Below are positions 9,063 through 18,141 of a DNA stretch of 64,000 nucleotides, one piece after another. The DNA comes from Qipengyuania vulgaris (lineage in GTDB: Bacteria; Pseudomonadota; Alphaproteobacteria; Sphingomonadales; Sphingomonadaceae). The stretch is from NCBI RefSeq assembly GCF_009827325.1, contig NZ_WTYC01000004.1:62001-126000 (forward strand). Direction: 5' to 3'. The position numbers and the translations under genes are program-made. The notes under the pieces are model-generated. The model did not search any database. It saw only the letters and a program-made list of their open reading frames with translations, and was not told the origin of the DNA. Every line of letters begins with the position of its first letter. Position 1 is the stretch's first letter.

Positions 9063-9911
9063 TCAGGCCGCCTCGGCGGGCGCCAGGTAATCGAGCACCG
9101 TCGCCAGCGTATCGCGCAGGTCGTGGCGGTGGACCACCATGTCGACCATGCCGTGCTTGTGGAGGTATTCGGCGCGCTGGAAGCCATCGGGAAGCTGTTC
9201 CCGGATCGTATCCTGGATTACGCGCTGCCCCGCGAAGCCGATGAGCGCACCGGGCTCTGCGATATGAACGTCGCCCAGCATTGCATAACTGGCAGTTACG
9301 CCGCCCGTGGTCGGATCGGTCAGCACCACGATATAGGGCAGGCCCGCTTCCTTGAGGCGGCGCGTCATCACAGTCGCCTTGGGCATCTGCATCAGGCTGA
9401 GGATCCCTTCCTGCATGCGTGCACCACCCGCCGCAGTAACGACGATGTAGGGCGCGCGCAGAGTCAGCGCACGTTCGGCGCCCTGGCAGAAGGCCGTGCC
9501 CACAGCCATGCCCATGCTACCGCCCATGAAGCTGAAGTCCTGCACGCCCACGACCACAGCCTTGCCCTCGATCGCGCCGGCACCGACGAGAAAGGCGTCC
9601 TTGTGCGGGCTCTTGGCACGCGCCTGCTTGAGGCGGTCGGTGTACTTCTTCGAATCGCGGAACTTGAGCGGGTCTTCCTTCACGTCCGGGATCGGAAGCG
9701 TCTCGAAGCCTTCGTCGAGCAGCATGGCCAGCCGCTTGTCCGCTCCGATACGGCCATGATGGTCGCAGCGCGGGCAGACATCCATGTTCTCGGTGTATTC
9801 CTGGCCGAAGACCATCTGCTGGCAACTGGGGCACTTGACCCACAGATCCTTGTCGGTGGTGCGCTTGGGGAGCCAGCTGAGATTGTTACGGACGCGTGTA
9901 AACCAGTTCAT
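9063..9911 (-). CDS. accD: Acetyl-CoA carboxylase carboxyltransferase subunit beta
   Basis: A 282-residue subunit that, with AccA, moves the carboxyl group from biotin to acetyl-CoA to make malonyl-CoA for fatty-acid synthesis. The N-terminal zinc ribbon is complete: C27, C30, C46 and C49. The crotonase-like domain follows with GGSMGMAVG, the oxyanion-hole region GGARMQEG and [14 protein letters not shown]. The start ATG overlaps the TGA of trpA (ATGA), and folC follows 8 bases downstream. Confidence 0.96.
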   Translation of the reverse strand: MNWFTRVRNNLSWLPKRTTDKDLWVKCPSCQQMVFGQEYTENMDVCPRCDHHGRIGADKRLAMLLDEGFETLPIPDVKEDPLKFRDSKKYTDRLKQARAKSPHKDAFLVGAGAIEGKAVVVGVQDFSFMGGSMGMAVGTAFCQGAERALTLRAPYIVVTAAGGARMQEGILSLMQMPKATVMTRRLKEAGLPYIVVLTDPTTGGVTASYAMLGDVHIAEPGALIGFAGQRVIQDTIREQLPDGFQRAEYLHKHGMVDMVVHRHDLRDTLATVLDYLAPAEAA

Positions 9912-10708
9912 TTGGACGCCTTTGCCGCCGAATGGACTGCCTTGGCAAGACTTGCCGTATATTCGCGCAGTTTTGCAGGAGCGTCGGCGCCGTGTTCTCC
10001 GACCAGTTCGACCAGTGCGGAGCCCACGACGACGCCATCAGCGACCTTCGCGATCTCGCCCGCCTGTTCGGGCGTACGCACGCCGAAGCCGACTGCGATC
10101 GGCAGGTCTGTCGCTGCCTTGAGCCGAGCAACTGCTTCGTCGATGGAGGTTTGCGCGGCCTGCTGCTTACCGGTGATTCCGGCGACCGAAACATAATAGA
10201 GAAAACCGCCCGAGCCTTCGAGGACCTTGGGCAGTCGCTTGGCATCGGTGGTGGGGGTGGCGAGGCGGATGGGGGCGATCCCTGCGCCGCGCAGCTGCGG
10301 GCCGAGCGCATCGTCTTCCTCGGGCGGGATATCGACGCAGATGACCCCGTCGACGCCCGCTTCCTTGGCCGCATTTGCGAACCATTCAGGCCCTCTGCGG
10401 ATCATCGGATTGGCATAGCCCATCAGCACCAGCGGCACGTGCGGGTGTCGCTCGCGAAACTTGCGCGCCATGCGCAGCACGTCCGCTGTGGTCGTTCCCG
10501 CACCCAACGAACGGATATTCGCCTGCTGGATAGCGGGCCCATCGGCCATGGGATCGGTGAAGGGCATGCCAAGCTCGATCACATCCGCGCCGCCTTCGAC
10601 CAATGCGTCGAGATTGGCCGCCGTGTCGCCATCGCCTGCTGTAACGAAACAGACGAGCGCGGGGTGGGGCTTGGAGAAGGCGTTGGAGAGACGATTCGAT
10701 ATGGTCAT
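9908..10708 (-). CDS. trpA: Tryptophan synthase alpha chain
   Basis: A 266-residue TIM-barrel enzyme that splits indole-3-glycerol phosphate into indole and glyceraldehyde 3-phosphate and passes indole to TrpB. The catalytic Glu and Asp lie in [16 protein letters not shown]. The motifs [14 protein letters not shown] and [10 protein letters not shown] and the phosphate site [13 protein letters not shown] are present. It overlaps accD by 4 bases. A 195-base leader separates it from the small membrane-protein gene that follows trpB, so it may have its own promoter. Confidence 0.96.
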   Translation of the reverse strand: MTISNRLSNAFSKPHPALVCFVTAGDGDTAANLDALVEGGADVIELGMPFTDPMADGPAIQQANIRSLGAGTTTADVLRMARKFRERHPHVPLVLMGYANPMIRRGPEWFANAAKEAGVDGVICVDIPPEEDDALGPQLRGAGIAPIRLATPTTDAKRLPKVLEGSGGFLYYVSVAGITGKQQAAQTSIDEAVARLKAATDLPIAVGFGVRTPEQAGEIAKVADGVVVGSALVELVGEHGADAPAKLREYTASLAKAVHSAAKASK

Positions 10709-10903
10709 GGAGCAAGCTGTGGTTCGAGGATTTGAGGGGCGAGAGCGAGAGAAGTGTTACACCTGTTACACTGTTCAGGAGGCGAAACAGGAATTGGGGC
10801 TGAGTGAGGGGTCGGGTCTATGGATTGCGAAGGAATTGTAGTGCGTCATGGCTCGATTGTGGCACATTTTATGCTGTGTAGGACAGCACCGCGCCCGTAA
10901 CCG
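10709..10903 (-). promoter_or_regulatory. Leader region upstream of trpA with tandem 9-nt repeats
   Basis: This 195-base gap holds no convincing gene. Read towards trpA it carries GTGTAACAG followed at once by GTGTAACAC (plus-strand GTTACAC at 10756-10762 and 10765-10771), 48 to 63 bases before the trpA start. A related pair of GTGTCAAC units precedes ppdK. It may be a regulatory site for trpA-accD-folC; this is inference. Confidence 0.35.
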
Positions 10904-10931
10904 TCACCCCGGCCCCCGAGCCGGGGTGACG
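10902..10931. repeat. GC-rich palindromic repeat (REP-like), copy 1
   Basis: CGTCACCCCGGC (10902-10913) and GCCGGGGTGACG (10920-10931) form 12-bp perfect arms around a 6-nt loop. The minus-strand reading shares an identical core of about 27 bases with the second hairpin inside glyS (60851-60877). Here it supplies the last nine residues and the stop codon of the small membrane protein. It could also act as a terminator for trpB and that gene. Confidence 0.8.
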
Positions 10932-11206
10932 ATAGCTTTCAGGGTGTGGCGAAAAACTGTGCCAAATTTGAAGTAGTCGGTAATCGCTGCCAGGGCTGCG
11001 AATCCCAATGAAACCAGCAGAACCCAGCCAATATCTGCGGTCGGGTTGTCGCCGTCCGAGCTCAACCATCGTAAAAAGCCGAGGACCGGGAGGGAGATGA
11101 GCAAGACGAAAAGACCCATCTTTGGCCGGAAAGCCCATCGGACACGCTTGCCAAACAAGAACTTCTGCCATCGTGGGATTTTTGGAGCGGAGTTGAACTT
11201 TCTCAC
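10904..11206 (-). CDS. Small membrane protein downstream of trpB (unknown function)
   Basis: A 100-residue protein of unknown function. The start is GTG at 11206-11204, overlapping the TGA of trpB (GTGA) and preceded by GGTGGAG, so it is translationally coupled to trpB. The N-terminus is basic ([19 protein letters not shown]). Two hydrophobic segments follow, [16 protein letters not shown] and [17 protein letters not shown], so it is a two-helix inner-membrane protein. The C-terminal IVTPARGPG and the stop codon come from the palindromic repeat at 10902-10931, so the natural end may have been replaced. Confidence 0.6.
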   Translation of the reverse strand: MRKFNSAPKIPRWQKFLFGKRVRWAFRPKMGLFVLLISLPVLGFLRWLSSDGDNPTADIGWVLLVSLGFAALAAITDYFKFGTVFRHTLKAIVTPARGPG

Positions 11207-12417
11207 ATCTCCACCCCCAACCGCTCCGCTACGGTGAAGATGTCCTTGTCCCCGCGCCCGCACAAGTTCGCGAGGATCACCGCGTCGCGGTCCATTTCCT
11301 TCGCGCGCTTCTGCACCGCTGCGATCGCGTGGCTCGGCTCAAGGGCGGGAATAATGCCCTCAGTGCGGCAGAGGAGCTGGAAGGCCTCCAGCGCCTCCTC
11401 GTCGGTGATCGCGGTGTATTCGACGCGGCCCGTATCCTTGAGCCAGGCGTGTTCGGGGCCGATGCCGGGATAGTCCAGACCGGCGCTGATCGAGTGGCCT
11501 TCGGTGATCTGACCGTCATCGTCCTGCAGCAGATAGGTCTTGTTGCCGTGAAGCACGCCGGGGAAGCCGCCGAGCAGGCTTGCCGCGTGCTCGTCGCCAT
11601 CCAATCCGTGACCCGCAGCCTCGACACCGAGCATCTTTACGTCCGGATCGTCGAGGAAGGGGTGGAACAGGCCGAGGGCATTTGAACCACCACCGATGGC
11701 TGCCACCAGCAGGTCTGGCAGGCGGCCGATGCGGTCCTGCATCTGCTGGCGCGCTTCCTTGCCGATCACGCTCTGGAAATCGCGCACCAGCTCCGGATAG
11801 GGATGCGGCCCTGCTGCGGTGCCGATGATGTAGAAAGTGTCGTGGACATTCGCGACCCAGTCGCGCAGCCCTTCGTTCATGGCGTCCTTGAGCGTACCGC
11901 GCCCGCTGGTCACGGGCACGACCTCCGCACCGAGCAGCTTCATGCGGAAGACATTGGGCGACTGCCGCCGCACGTCTTCTGCGCCCATGTAGACCACGCA
12001 AGGCAGGCCGAACCGCGCGCAGACGGTGGCTGTGGCAACGCCGTGCTGGCCGGCGCCGGTTTCCGCGATGATCCGCGTCTTGCCCATGCGGATCGCCAGG
12101 AGGATCTGCCCGATGCAATTGTTGATCTTGTGCGCGCCCGTGTGATTGAGCTCGTCACGCTTGAACCACACCTGCGCGCCGCCGATGGCGTCGGTAAGCC
12201 GTTCCGCGAAATAGAGCGGGGAAGGGCGGCCCACGTAATGTTCCAGCAGGTCGTCGAACTCGCGCTGGAATTCGGGGTCGGCCTGCGCGGCGCGGTATTC
12301 GCGCTCGAGATCGAGGACCAGCGGCATCAGGGTCTCGGCGACATAGCGCCCGCCGTAATCGCCGAAATGCCCGCGCTCGTCAGGCTGGTTGCGGAAGGAG
12401 TTGGGATTGCTCGACAT
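11203..12417 (-). CDS. trpB: Tryptophan synthase beta chain
   Basis: A 404-residue PLP enzyme that condenses indole and serine to tryptophan in the alpha2-beta2 complex with TrpA. It opens with [17 protein letters not shown], has the PLP lysine in the motif [10 protein letters not shown] and the phosphate-binding [10 protein letters not shown]. The end EKLGV-like region ENGD is represented by [13 protein letters not shown]. The start MSSNPNS was chosen over upstream in-frame starts because family homology begins shortly after it. It is divergent from the chorismate mutase gene, with 91 bases between starts. trpF, often adjacent in this group, is not in the window. Confidence 0.96.
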   Translation of the reverse strand: MSSNPNSFRNQPDERGHFGDYGGRYVAETLMPLVLDLEREYRAAQADPEFQREFDDLLEHYVGRPSPLYFAERLTDAIGGAQVWFKRDELNHTGAHKINNCIGQILLAIRMGKTRIIAETGAGQHGVATATVCARFGLPCVVYMGAEDVRRQSPNVFRMKLLGAEVVPVTSGRGTLKDAMNEGLRDWVANVHDTFYIIGTAAGPHPYPELVRDFQSVIGKEARQQMQDRIGRLPDLLVAAIGGGSNALGLFHPFLDDPDVKMLGVEAAGHGLDGDEHAASLLGGFPGVLHGNKTYLLQDDDGQITEGHSISAGLDYPGIGPEHAWLKDTGRVEYTAITDEEALEAFQLLCRTEGIIPALEPSHAIAAVQKRAKEMDRDAVILANLCGRGDKDIFTVAERLGVEM

Positions 12418-12508
12418 GGGACCCCCATGCCGAGGTGCCGCGCGCAAGTCGAGAGTGGGTTTCGTTTGCACTCGACAAGGGGCAATCGCTTCGCCATGCG
12501 GCGCGGCC

Positions 12509-12820
12509 ATGAGCAATGATTTCAAGCTGCCCGAAGACTGCACCGACATGCGCGAAGTGCGGATCGGCGTGGATACGACCGACCGCGAACTGATGGAGCT
12601 GCTGGACCGCCGTTTCGGCTATATGCGCGCGGCGGCTCGTATCAAGGAGGACCGCAATGTGGTCCGCGATGAAGCGCGCAAGGCCGAGGTCATCGACAAT
12701 GCGCGGGCCGATGCTGAAGGCCGCGAATTACCCAGTGAAAAAATCGCCGAAATCTGGGGGCTTCTGGTCGAAACCTCGATCGCTTACGAACTTGGCGAGT
12801 GGGACCGAATTAGGGCTTAA
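12509..12820 (+). CDS. Chorismate mutase, AroQ type
   Basis: A 103-residue all-helical chorismate mutase that converts chorismate to prephenate for phenylalanine and tyrosine synthesis. The pattern [18 protein letters not shown], the segment [17 protein letters not shown] and the end [10 protein letters not shown] match the short AroQ/PchB-like family. The start MSNDFKLP is preferred; further upstream codons lack family sequence. It is divergent from trpB, so two aromatic-pathway genes share one promoter region. Its stop overlaps by 4 bases the stop of the convergent secreted-protein gene. Confidence 0.88.
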   Translation: MSNDFKLPEDCTDMREVRIGVDTTDRELMELLDRRFGYMRAAARIKEDRNVVRDEARKAEVIDNARADAEGRELPSEKIAEIWGLLVETSIAYELGEWDRIRA

Positions 12821-13113
12821 TATCCCGGTCGACTTGCTCTGAACTGGGCATCCGCGATCGCGCGATCACGGCGTTCTGCCGATTGGCTACGGGCCACGCG
12901 GTCGAATACCCTCTGCCATTCCGGTGCGGTCAGACAGACCCGGTTTGTCCCGTCGCGCCGTTCACCAATGGCCAGGCATTGAATCGCCTCTACCGATTTT
13001 TCCGCAATCGCCTGCCTTGCAAATTCGGAAACAAATGTTCCTTCAGCCGAGAGCTCTACAGACTCGATCTGGACCGGGACCAATGTCGCAGCAGCAGCGA
13101 ATATCAGGCTCAT
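12817..13113 (-). CDS. Small secreted protein with two conserved cysteines (unknown function)
   Basis: A 98-residue protein of unknown function. GGGGAG about 8 bases before ATG 13113 supports the start. The first 20 residues MSLIFAAAATLVPVQIESVE form a short, mostly hydrophobic signal-like segment. Two cysteines (AIQCLAIGERRDGTNRVCLT) are 14 residues apart and followed by APEWQRVFD, a pattern seen in small secreted proteins of sphingomonads. It likely forms one disulfide in the periplasm. Its end overlaps the convergent chorismate mutase gene by 4 bases. Confidence 0.65.
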   Translation of the reverse strand: MSLIFAAAATLVPVQIESVELSAEGTFVSEFARQAIAEKSVEAIQCLAIGERRDGTNRVCLTAPEWQRVFDRVARSQSAERRDRAIADAQFRASRPGY

Positions 13114-13178
13114 CTCGATCTCCCCATTTGGCGTATGAAGGTCGAAGTTATTCTTTGAACGGCAGATGAATAAGGTGC

Positions 13179-13907
13179 CTAGGTGCGTGGTCCGCGACGG
13201 AGCGAGGAGAGCACACCGCGCAGCGTACGCACTTCGAGGTGGTTCCAGCCCGGCTTTGTAAGGACGCCGCGAAGCGTCCGGTGGGTGACATCTGCGCGGG
13301 CTTCGGGGAGAAAGTAGCCGGTCGGCTCGAGCATCGCTTCGAGATGGGCGATGAGCCCCTCCAGTTCCTCCTGTGGCGCCGGCGGAAGGATTTCTTCCTG
13401 CGTCGGCTGGACGAGGCTTTCGTGCTTTGACCACTCGTAAGCGCACAGGATCACAGCCTGCGCCAGATTGAGTGAGCCGAATTCGGGATTGATCGGGACG
13501 GTGAGGATTGCGCGGGCGAGCGCGACATCCTCGGTCTCCAGCCCCGAACGTTCGGGACCGAACAGGATTGCGCTGCGCCCGTCGGCCTTCGCTATCTCGA
13601 GGATCGCTTCCTCTGGAGTGTAGACCGGCTTGGTGACGCCGCGCTTGCGGACGGTGGTGGCATAGACATGCGCGCAATCCGCCACGGCTTCGGCAGTGGT
13701 CGGGAAAACCTGCGCCTTCTCCAGCACGATATCGGCGCCAGCGGCGGCAGGGCCCGCATCGGGATTGGGCCATCCATCGCGCGGTTCGACCATGCGCAAT
13801 TCGGTGAGCCCGAAATTGAGCATCGCCCGCGCCGCCTTGCCGATATTTTCGCCAAGTTGCGGACGGACGAGAACGATGACGGGCTTGCGGCTGTCAGGCC
13901 CGTTCAT
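13179..13907 (-). CDS. trmJ: tRNA (cytidine/uridine-2'-O-)-methyltransferase TrmJ family (SPOUT)
   Basis: A 242-residue SPOUT methyltransferase expected to 2'-O-methylate position 32 of tRNAs. The N-terminal [20 protein letters not shown] and the trefoil-knot motifs [16 protein letters not shown] and [21 protein letters not shown] are typical. It overlaps the upstream nrdR gene by 14 bases, so it is the last member of the rpiB-glyA-nrdR-trmJ run. Confidence 0.9.
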   Translation of the reverse strand: MNGPDSRKPVIVLVRPQLGENIGKAARAMLNFGLTELRMVEPRDGWPNPDAGPAAAGADIVLEKAQVFPTTAEAVADCAHVYATTVRKRGVTKPVYTPEEAILEIAKADGRSAILFGPERSGLETEDVALARAILTVPINPEFGSLNLAQAVILCAYEWSKHESLVQPTQEEILPPAPQEELEGLIAHLEAMLEPTGYFLPEARADVTHRTLRGVLTKPGWNHLEVRTLRGVLSSLRRGPRT

Positions 13908-14361
13908 TCGCCGCTTCCTGCACCGTGCTGGCGAATTCCTCGAAGTCGCGCGCTTCGCTGAAGTCGCGGTAGACGGATGCGAAGCGGATATAGGCCACGC
14001 TGTCGATCTGGCGCAGGCCGTCCATCACCATTTCGCCGATGCGCTGCGAAGCGATTTCCGCTTCACCTGCGGTTTCGACCTGACGCTGGATGCCGCTTAC
14101 CAGCTGGTCGATCCGCTCATGCGCAATGTCGCGCTTGCGGCAGGCGAGCGAGATCGATTGTTCGAGCTTGCCCCGGTCGAAGGGCTGGCGGCGGTCGCCC
14201 GACTTGATCACGGTGACTTCGCGCAGCTGCACGCGTTCGAACGTCGTGAAGCGCGCGCCGCAGCTGGAGCATTGGCGGCGGCGGCGGATCGAGGTCGAAT
14301 CCTCGGTCGGACGAGAGTCCTTCACCTGACTGTCGTCATGGGCGCAGAATGGGCAGCGCAT
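13894..14361 (-). CDS. nrdR: Transcriptional repressor NrdR
   Basis: A 155-residue repressor of ribonucleotide reductase genes that senses ATP/dATP. The zinc ribbon cysteines are C3, C6, C31 and C34, with the motif [19 protein letters not shown]. An ATP-cone domain follows from about residue 49 ([20 protein letters not shown]). The start MRCPFC is canonical. The 3' end overlaps trmJ. Its position after glyA fits many alphaproteobacteria, where nrdR follows glyA closely. Confidence 0.96.
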   Translation of the reverse strand: MRCPFCAHDDSQVKDSRPTEDSTSIRRRRQCSSCGARFTTFERVQLREVTVIKSGDRRQPFDRGKLEQSISLACRKRDIAHERIDQLVSGIQRQVETAGEAEIASQRIGEMVMDGLRQIDSVAYIRFASVYRDFSEARDFEEFASTVQEAANERA

Positions 14362-14375
14362 TTGTTATCCGTAAA

Positions 14376-14627
14376 TCAGGGGCGCAGGCGCTTGTAGAGC
14401 ATGAAGCCCGCTCCGGCGACGAGGCCGATCGGCCAAGTCACCACGGGCAGGATGCCGCCCGCGATAGCGCCAATGGCGGCACCGGTCAGCACAGGTTTGG
14501 TCGAAGGGTGGTTCAGGCCTTCCTTTGCCATGCCCTTGATCTCGGCAGTGGCATCCGGAACCAGGTCGTGATCCTGGTGCTTGCCGCGGCGATCTTCCGG
14601 TTCGCGGTCGTCTGGATCTATGGCCAT
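14376..14627 (-). CDS. Small glycine-rich membrane protein between glyA and nrdR (unknown function)
   Basis: An 83-residue protein of unknown function. A GAGGAG ribosome site supports ATG 14627, which lies 10 bases after the glyA stop. The N-terminal half is very acidic and charged (DPDDREPEDRRGKHQD). The second half is a glycine-zipper-like hydrophobic segment, TGAAIGAIAGGILPVVTWPI followed by GLVAGAGFMLYKRLRP. It may be one or two membrane helices with an inside basic tail. It is a member of the glyA-nrdR operon by position. Confidence 0.65.
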   Translation of the reverse strand: MAIDPDDREPEDRRGKHQDHDLVPDATAEIKGMAKEGLNHPSTKPVLTGAAIGAIAGGILPVVTWPIGLVAGAGFMLYKRLRP

Positions 14628-14637
14628 GAAATTCTCC

Positions 14638-15921
14638 TCAACGTCCGGGATAGACTGGGAAAGCATCGCACAGTTCGGTTACCCGGTCACGCACGCTCTG
14701 CTCCACCTCGCCGTCGCCTTCGGGTCCATTGCGCGACAGGCCGTCGACGACTTCGCAGATCAGCTTGCCGATGGTCGTGAACTCGGGTTCGCCGAAGCCC
14801 CGCGTGGTGCCCGCAGGCGTGCCGAGGCGGATTCCGCTCGTCACGAACGGGCTGCGCGTGTCGTAGGGAATGCCGTTCTTGTTGCAGGTCAGCCAGGCGC
14901 GGTCGAGGCCGGTCTCCGCCGCCTTGCCGGTCACATCCCTGACTGTGAGATCGACCAGCATGGAGTGGTTGTCCGTACCGCCCGAAACGACGCGCAGGCC
15001 ATTTGCCTCGATGCTTTTCGCCAGCGCGCGCGCATTGGCGACGACATTGGCGGCATAGTCCTTGAACTCGGGCCGCAGCGCTTCGCGGAAGGCGACCGCC
15101 TTGGCGGCGATGACATGCATGAGCGGACCGCCCTGCATGCCGGGGAAGACCGCCATGTTGATCGGCTTGGTGAATTGCTCGTCGTCCCACAGAATCACTC
15201 CGGAACGCGGCCCGCGAAGGCTCTTGTGCGTGGTGGTCGTCACCACATGGGCATGGGGGAAGGGCGAGGGGTGCGCGCCGCCGGCGACGAGGCCGGAGAT
15301 GTGGCTCATGTCGACCATGAGGATTGCGCCGACCTCGTCCGCCACTTTGCGGAAGGCCGCCCAGTCCCAGACGCGCGAATAGGCGGTGCCGCCTGCGATG
15401 ATGAGCTTGGGTTTGTGCTCCTTCGCGATCCCCATTACGTCGTCCATGTCGATCAGCTCGTCGCCTTCACGCACGCCGTAGCTTACCGGGTTGAACCACT
15501 TTCCGCTCATGTTGACCGGCGATCCATGCGTCAGGTGGCCGCCCGAATTGAGGTCGAGACCCATGAAGGTATCGCCCGGCTGCAGCAGCGCGAGGAATAC
15601 CGCCTGGTTCATCTGGCTGCCGGAGTTGGGCTGGACGTTGGCGAAATTGCAGCCGAACAGCTGCTTCGCTCGGTCGATGGCGAGCGTTTCCACCACGTCG
15701 GCATAGTCGCAGCCGCCGTAGTAACGCTTGCCCGGGTAGCCTTCGGCATATTTGTTGGTGAACACGCTGCCGGTCGCTTCGAGGACTGCGGTCGAAGCGA
15801 TGTTCTCACTCGCGATCAGTTCGATCTTGTCCTGCTGGCGCTTCAGTTCGTTGCGGACTGCGGCATGGATTTCGGGATCGGCCTGTTCGAGCGTGTCCTT
15901 CCAGAAACGGTTGTCGGTCAT
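14638..15921 (-). CDS. glyA: Serine hydroxymethyltransferase
   Basis: A 427-residue PLP enzyme that interconverts serine and glycine while loading one-carbon units on tetrahydrofolate. It shows [14 protein letters not shown], the segment [14 protein letters not shown] and the PLP-lysine motif [16 protein letters not shown]. The start MTDNRFW was chosen over an in-frame start at 16062 that would overlap rpiB. It lies 8 bases after the rpiB stop and 10 before the next gene. Confidence 0.97.
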   Translation of the reverse strand: MTDNRFWKDTLEQADPEIHAAVRNELKRQQDKIELIASENIASTAVLEATGSVFTNKYAEGYPGKRYYGGCDYADVVETLAIDRAKQLFGCNFANVQPNSGSQMNQAVFLALLQPGDTFMGLDLNSGGHLTHGSPVNMSGKWFNPVSYGVREGDELIDMDDVMGIAKEHKPKLIIAGGTAYSRVWDWAAFRKVADEVGAILMVDMSHISGLVAGGAHPSPFPHAHVVTTTTHKSLRGPRSGVILWDDEQFTKPINMAVFPGMQGGPLMHVIAAKAVAFREALRPEFKDYAANVVANARALAKSIEANGLRVVSGGTDNHSMLVDLTVRDVTGKAAETGLDRAWLTCNKNGIPYDTRSPFVTSGIRLGTPAGTTRGFGEPEFTTIGKLICEVVDGLSRNGPEGDGEVEQSVRDRVTELCDAFPVYPGR

Positions 15922-15929
15922 GCTTGTCC

Positions 15930-16367
15930 TTAGCAATTTGGGTTCGAGAGCTTGTCGACGCGGCGCTGGTGGCGCCCGCCGGCGAATTCGGTTTCGAGGA
16001 AGGCGGTGACGCAGGCTTTCGCCATGTCCACCCCGATGAGCCGCGCACCAAGCGCAATGCAATTCGCGTCGTTATGTTCGCGGCACAGGCTGGCGGAAAG
16101 AGGTTCGGCAACGAGTGCGCACCGGAGTTTCGGATTGCGGTTCACGCTCATCGAGATGCCGATGCCGCTGCCGCACAATGCGATGCCGCGTTCTGCCGTG
16201 CCGTCTGCCACGACCTCGGCCAGCTTGTAGCCGAAGTCGGGATAATCGACGCTGTCGGTGGTTTCGGGCCCGAGGTCGGCGACTTCGTGACCCATTTCGA
16301 TAAGCCAATCGCGCAGAAGGGCTTTCAGCTCGATGGCGGCATGGTCGGATGCAAGGGCGATACGCAT
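15930..16367 (-). CDS. rpiB: Ribose 5-phosphate isomerase B
   Basis: A 145-residue isomerase of the pentose phosphate pathway that interconverts ribose 5-phosphate and ribulose 5-phosphate. It has the N-terminal IALASDHAA, the catalytic Cys65 in [15 protein letters not shown] and the segment [18 protein letters not shown]. The start MRIALAS is preferred because GGGG lies about 7 bases upstream; an ATG four codons earlier is possible. It heads the rpiB-glyA-nrdR-trmJ run. Confidence 0.92.
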   Translation of the reverse strand: MRIALASDHAAIELKALLRDWLIEMGHEVADLGPETTDSVDYPDFGYKLAEVVADGTAERGIALCGSGIGISMSVNRNPKLRCALVAEPLSASLCREHNDANCIALGARLIGVDMAKACVTAFLETEFAGGRHQRRVDKLSNPNC

Positions 16368-16492
16368 GGTCAGCCCCATAGGTGCTGACAGCGATTCTCT
16401 CCACCCCGTTCGCCGATCTCTTGCACACGAACGTGTCTCCGGCGGCCGAAGCTGGTCAATTTCCTTAATAAATTGCGACTAGGAACATAGGT

Positions 16493-17728
16493 ATGACGAT
16501 GCTCGCCCAATCCATGCTCGTGCCTGCCGCGGCCTCAAGAATACCGGCCGAACCGCTCCAGAATGGATCGATCGACAGGATCCTCCACGCTGTGCGCGTC
16601 CATCTCGGCACCGAGATCGCCTTCGTTTCGCGTTATGTCGAAAATAACGAGAAGGAACTGACGCATGTCGATTCCGATCTCGATTTGCCGATGGGGCCAG
16701 GCTTTCGCGACCCGCGGGAAAATAGCTATTGCTGGCATATAGCCGAGGGGCGGCTGCCTGAACTAATTCAGGATCCGGCAGACCATCCCTTTACCAGCAC
16801 CATGGCCATTACCGAATTCCTTCCCGTGGGTTGCCATCTCAATACGCCGCTGCGCCTGTCCGACGGCACGCTTTACGGGAGCTTCTGCTGTCTGAGCCGC
16901 AATCCCGACCGGACCATGACCCAGCGCGATGTCGATGTTCTACGCGCCTTCGCCACCTTGGCGGTCGAGCAGATCGAGGAGCACCTGGAAAAAGACCAGC
17001 GCGCAAACAGGCTCGATGCGCGGATCAGCAAACTGATCGACAGCAGCGGTATGCAGATTGTCCAGCAGCCCATCCACTCTATCCGGGGAGGGAAGCCGGT
17101 CGGGGTGGAGTGCTTGGCGCGTTTTCCCGACGCGATGATGCGCGGCCCGGACAAATGGTTCGACGAGGCTGCCGAAATCGGTCGCGGCGTGGAACTTGAA
17201 CTGCTCGCTGTGCAATGCGCGCTTGCCAGCGTCGATCTGATCCCTTCGGAGTTCTACGTTTCAGTCAATGCGTCACCCGAAGCGATAATGTCAGGTGCGC
17301 TCGAGGCCATTCTGGAGAAAGTCGGCCCGAGAAACCTTGTCATAGAAGTCACGGAGCACCAGCAGGTCGGCGATTTTGCCGCGTTGCGCAAGGCACTCGA
17401 ACCGATCTCACGCTACGCGCGCATTGCGATCGACGATGTGGGTTCGGGTTACGCTGGCCTGCGACATCTGGTCGATCTTTCACCGGACCTGCTCAAGCTC
17501 GACATGAGCCTGACGCGCGATATCCACGAGGACGTGGCGCGGCGGGCACTGGTGGGCGCAATGGTTCGCTTCGCCGAAGCTATCGGTTCGAAACTTATCG
17601 CCGAGGGGATCGAATATGCTGCGGAAGCAAACGTCCTGCAGGATCTGGGCGTCGAATACGGACAGGGGTACCTCTACGCGAAACCCATGCCGATCCCGGA
17701 AGCTGTGCGGTATTTGAAAAAGAATTGA
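16493..17728 (+). CDS. GAF-EAL domain c-di-GMP phosphodiesterase
   Basis: A 411-residue cytoplasmic protein. A GAF-like sensor spans about residues 25-170 (IDRILHAVRVHL to EQIEEHL) and an EAL domain about 185-411. The EAL signature reads ECLAR in place of EALLR, so the metal-binding Glu is kept. Other site residues appear intact: Asn in VSVNAS, Glu in EVTEHQ, the Asp pair in IDDVGSGYAG, Lys in LLKLDMS, Glu in IAEGIEY and Gln in GQGYLYAKP. It is therefore likely an active c-di-GMP hydrolase with no GGDEF domain. AGGA lies about 12 bases upstream. It is convergent with the receiver/HWE kinase pair, suggesting a shared signalling role by location only. Confidence 0.85.
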   Translation: MTMLAQSMLVPAAASRIPAEPLQNGSIDRILHAVRVHLGTEIAFVSRYVENNEKELTHVDSDLDLPMGPGFRDPRENSYCWHIAEGRLPELIQDPADHPFTSTMAITEFLPVGCHLNTPLRLSDGTLYGSFCCLSRNPDRTMTQRDVDVLRAFATLAVEQIEEHLEKDQRANRLDARISKLIDSSGMQIVQQPIHSIRGGKPVGVECLARFPDAMMRGPDKWFDEAAEIGRGVELELLAVQCALASVDLIPSEFYVSVNASPEAIMSGALEAILEKVGPRNLVIEVTEHQQVGDFAALRKALEPISRYARIAIDDVGSGYAGLRHLVDLSPDLLKLDMSLTRDIHEDVARRALVGAMVRFAEAIGSKLIAEGIEYAAEANVLQDLGVEYGQGYLYAKPMPIPEAVRYLKKN

Positions 17729-17781
17729 GCGACCGATCCGACGCGTATCGCTTCCATGGAAGCTGTCACGCTTGATTCGCG

Positions 17782-18141
17782 TCAGTCCGTATCGGAAGCC
17801 TCGGCCGCGGTCTGCACGATCTGGGCCAAAGAGTATGGCTTCGTCAGGGTGGGCACACTGGCAAAGTCTTCCGGATGTTCCGCGTCGCCATAGCCTGTGG
17901 CAAAGGCAAATGGTATACCCCGTTCTCTCAGTTCATGGGCAAGCGGGTAGCTCTTTTCTCCGTGCAGGTTCACGTCGAGAATGGCAAAATCGTATTCCTC
18001 ATGGGATAGAGTTTGCATCGCGTCACTGAGCGAACTGGTGACCACTACGGTCGAGCCCTCGTCGATCAGCATGTCTTCCAGAGCGAACGCAATGATCGGT
18101 TCGTCTTCAAGGACGAGCACATGCTTTCCTGCGAGTTTCAT
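17782..18141 (-). CDS. Single-domain response regulator
   Basis: A 119-residue receiver domain with no output domain. The acidic pair is in VLVLEDEPII, the phosphorylated Asp in FAILDVN, the switch Thr in FATGYG and the Lys in LTKPYS. Its start overlaps the stop of the upstream HWE kinase by 4 bases (ATGA), so the two are coupled and are very likely cognate partners. FATGYG-type receivers commonly pair with HWE/HisKA_2 kinases and act as phosphate sinks or relays, for example in the alphaproteobacterial general stress response. Confidence 0.9.
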   Translation of the reverse strand: MKLAGKHVLVLEDEPIIAFALEDMLIDEGSTVVVTSSLSDAMQTLSHEEYDFAILDVNLHGEKSYPLAHELRERGIPFAFATGYGDAEHPEDFASVPTLTKPYSLAQIVQTAAEASDTD

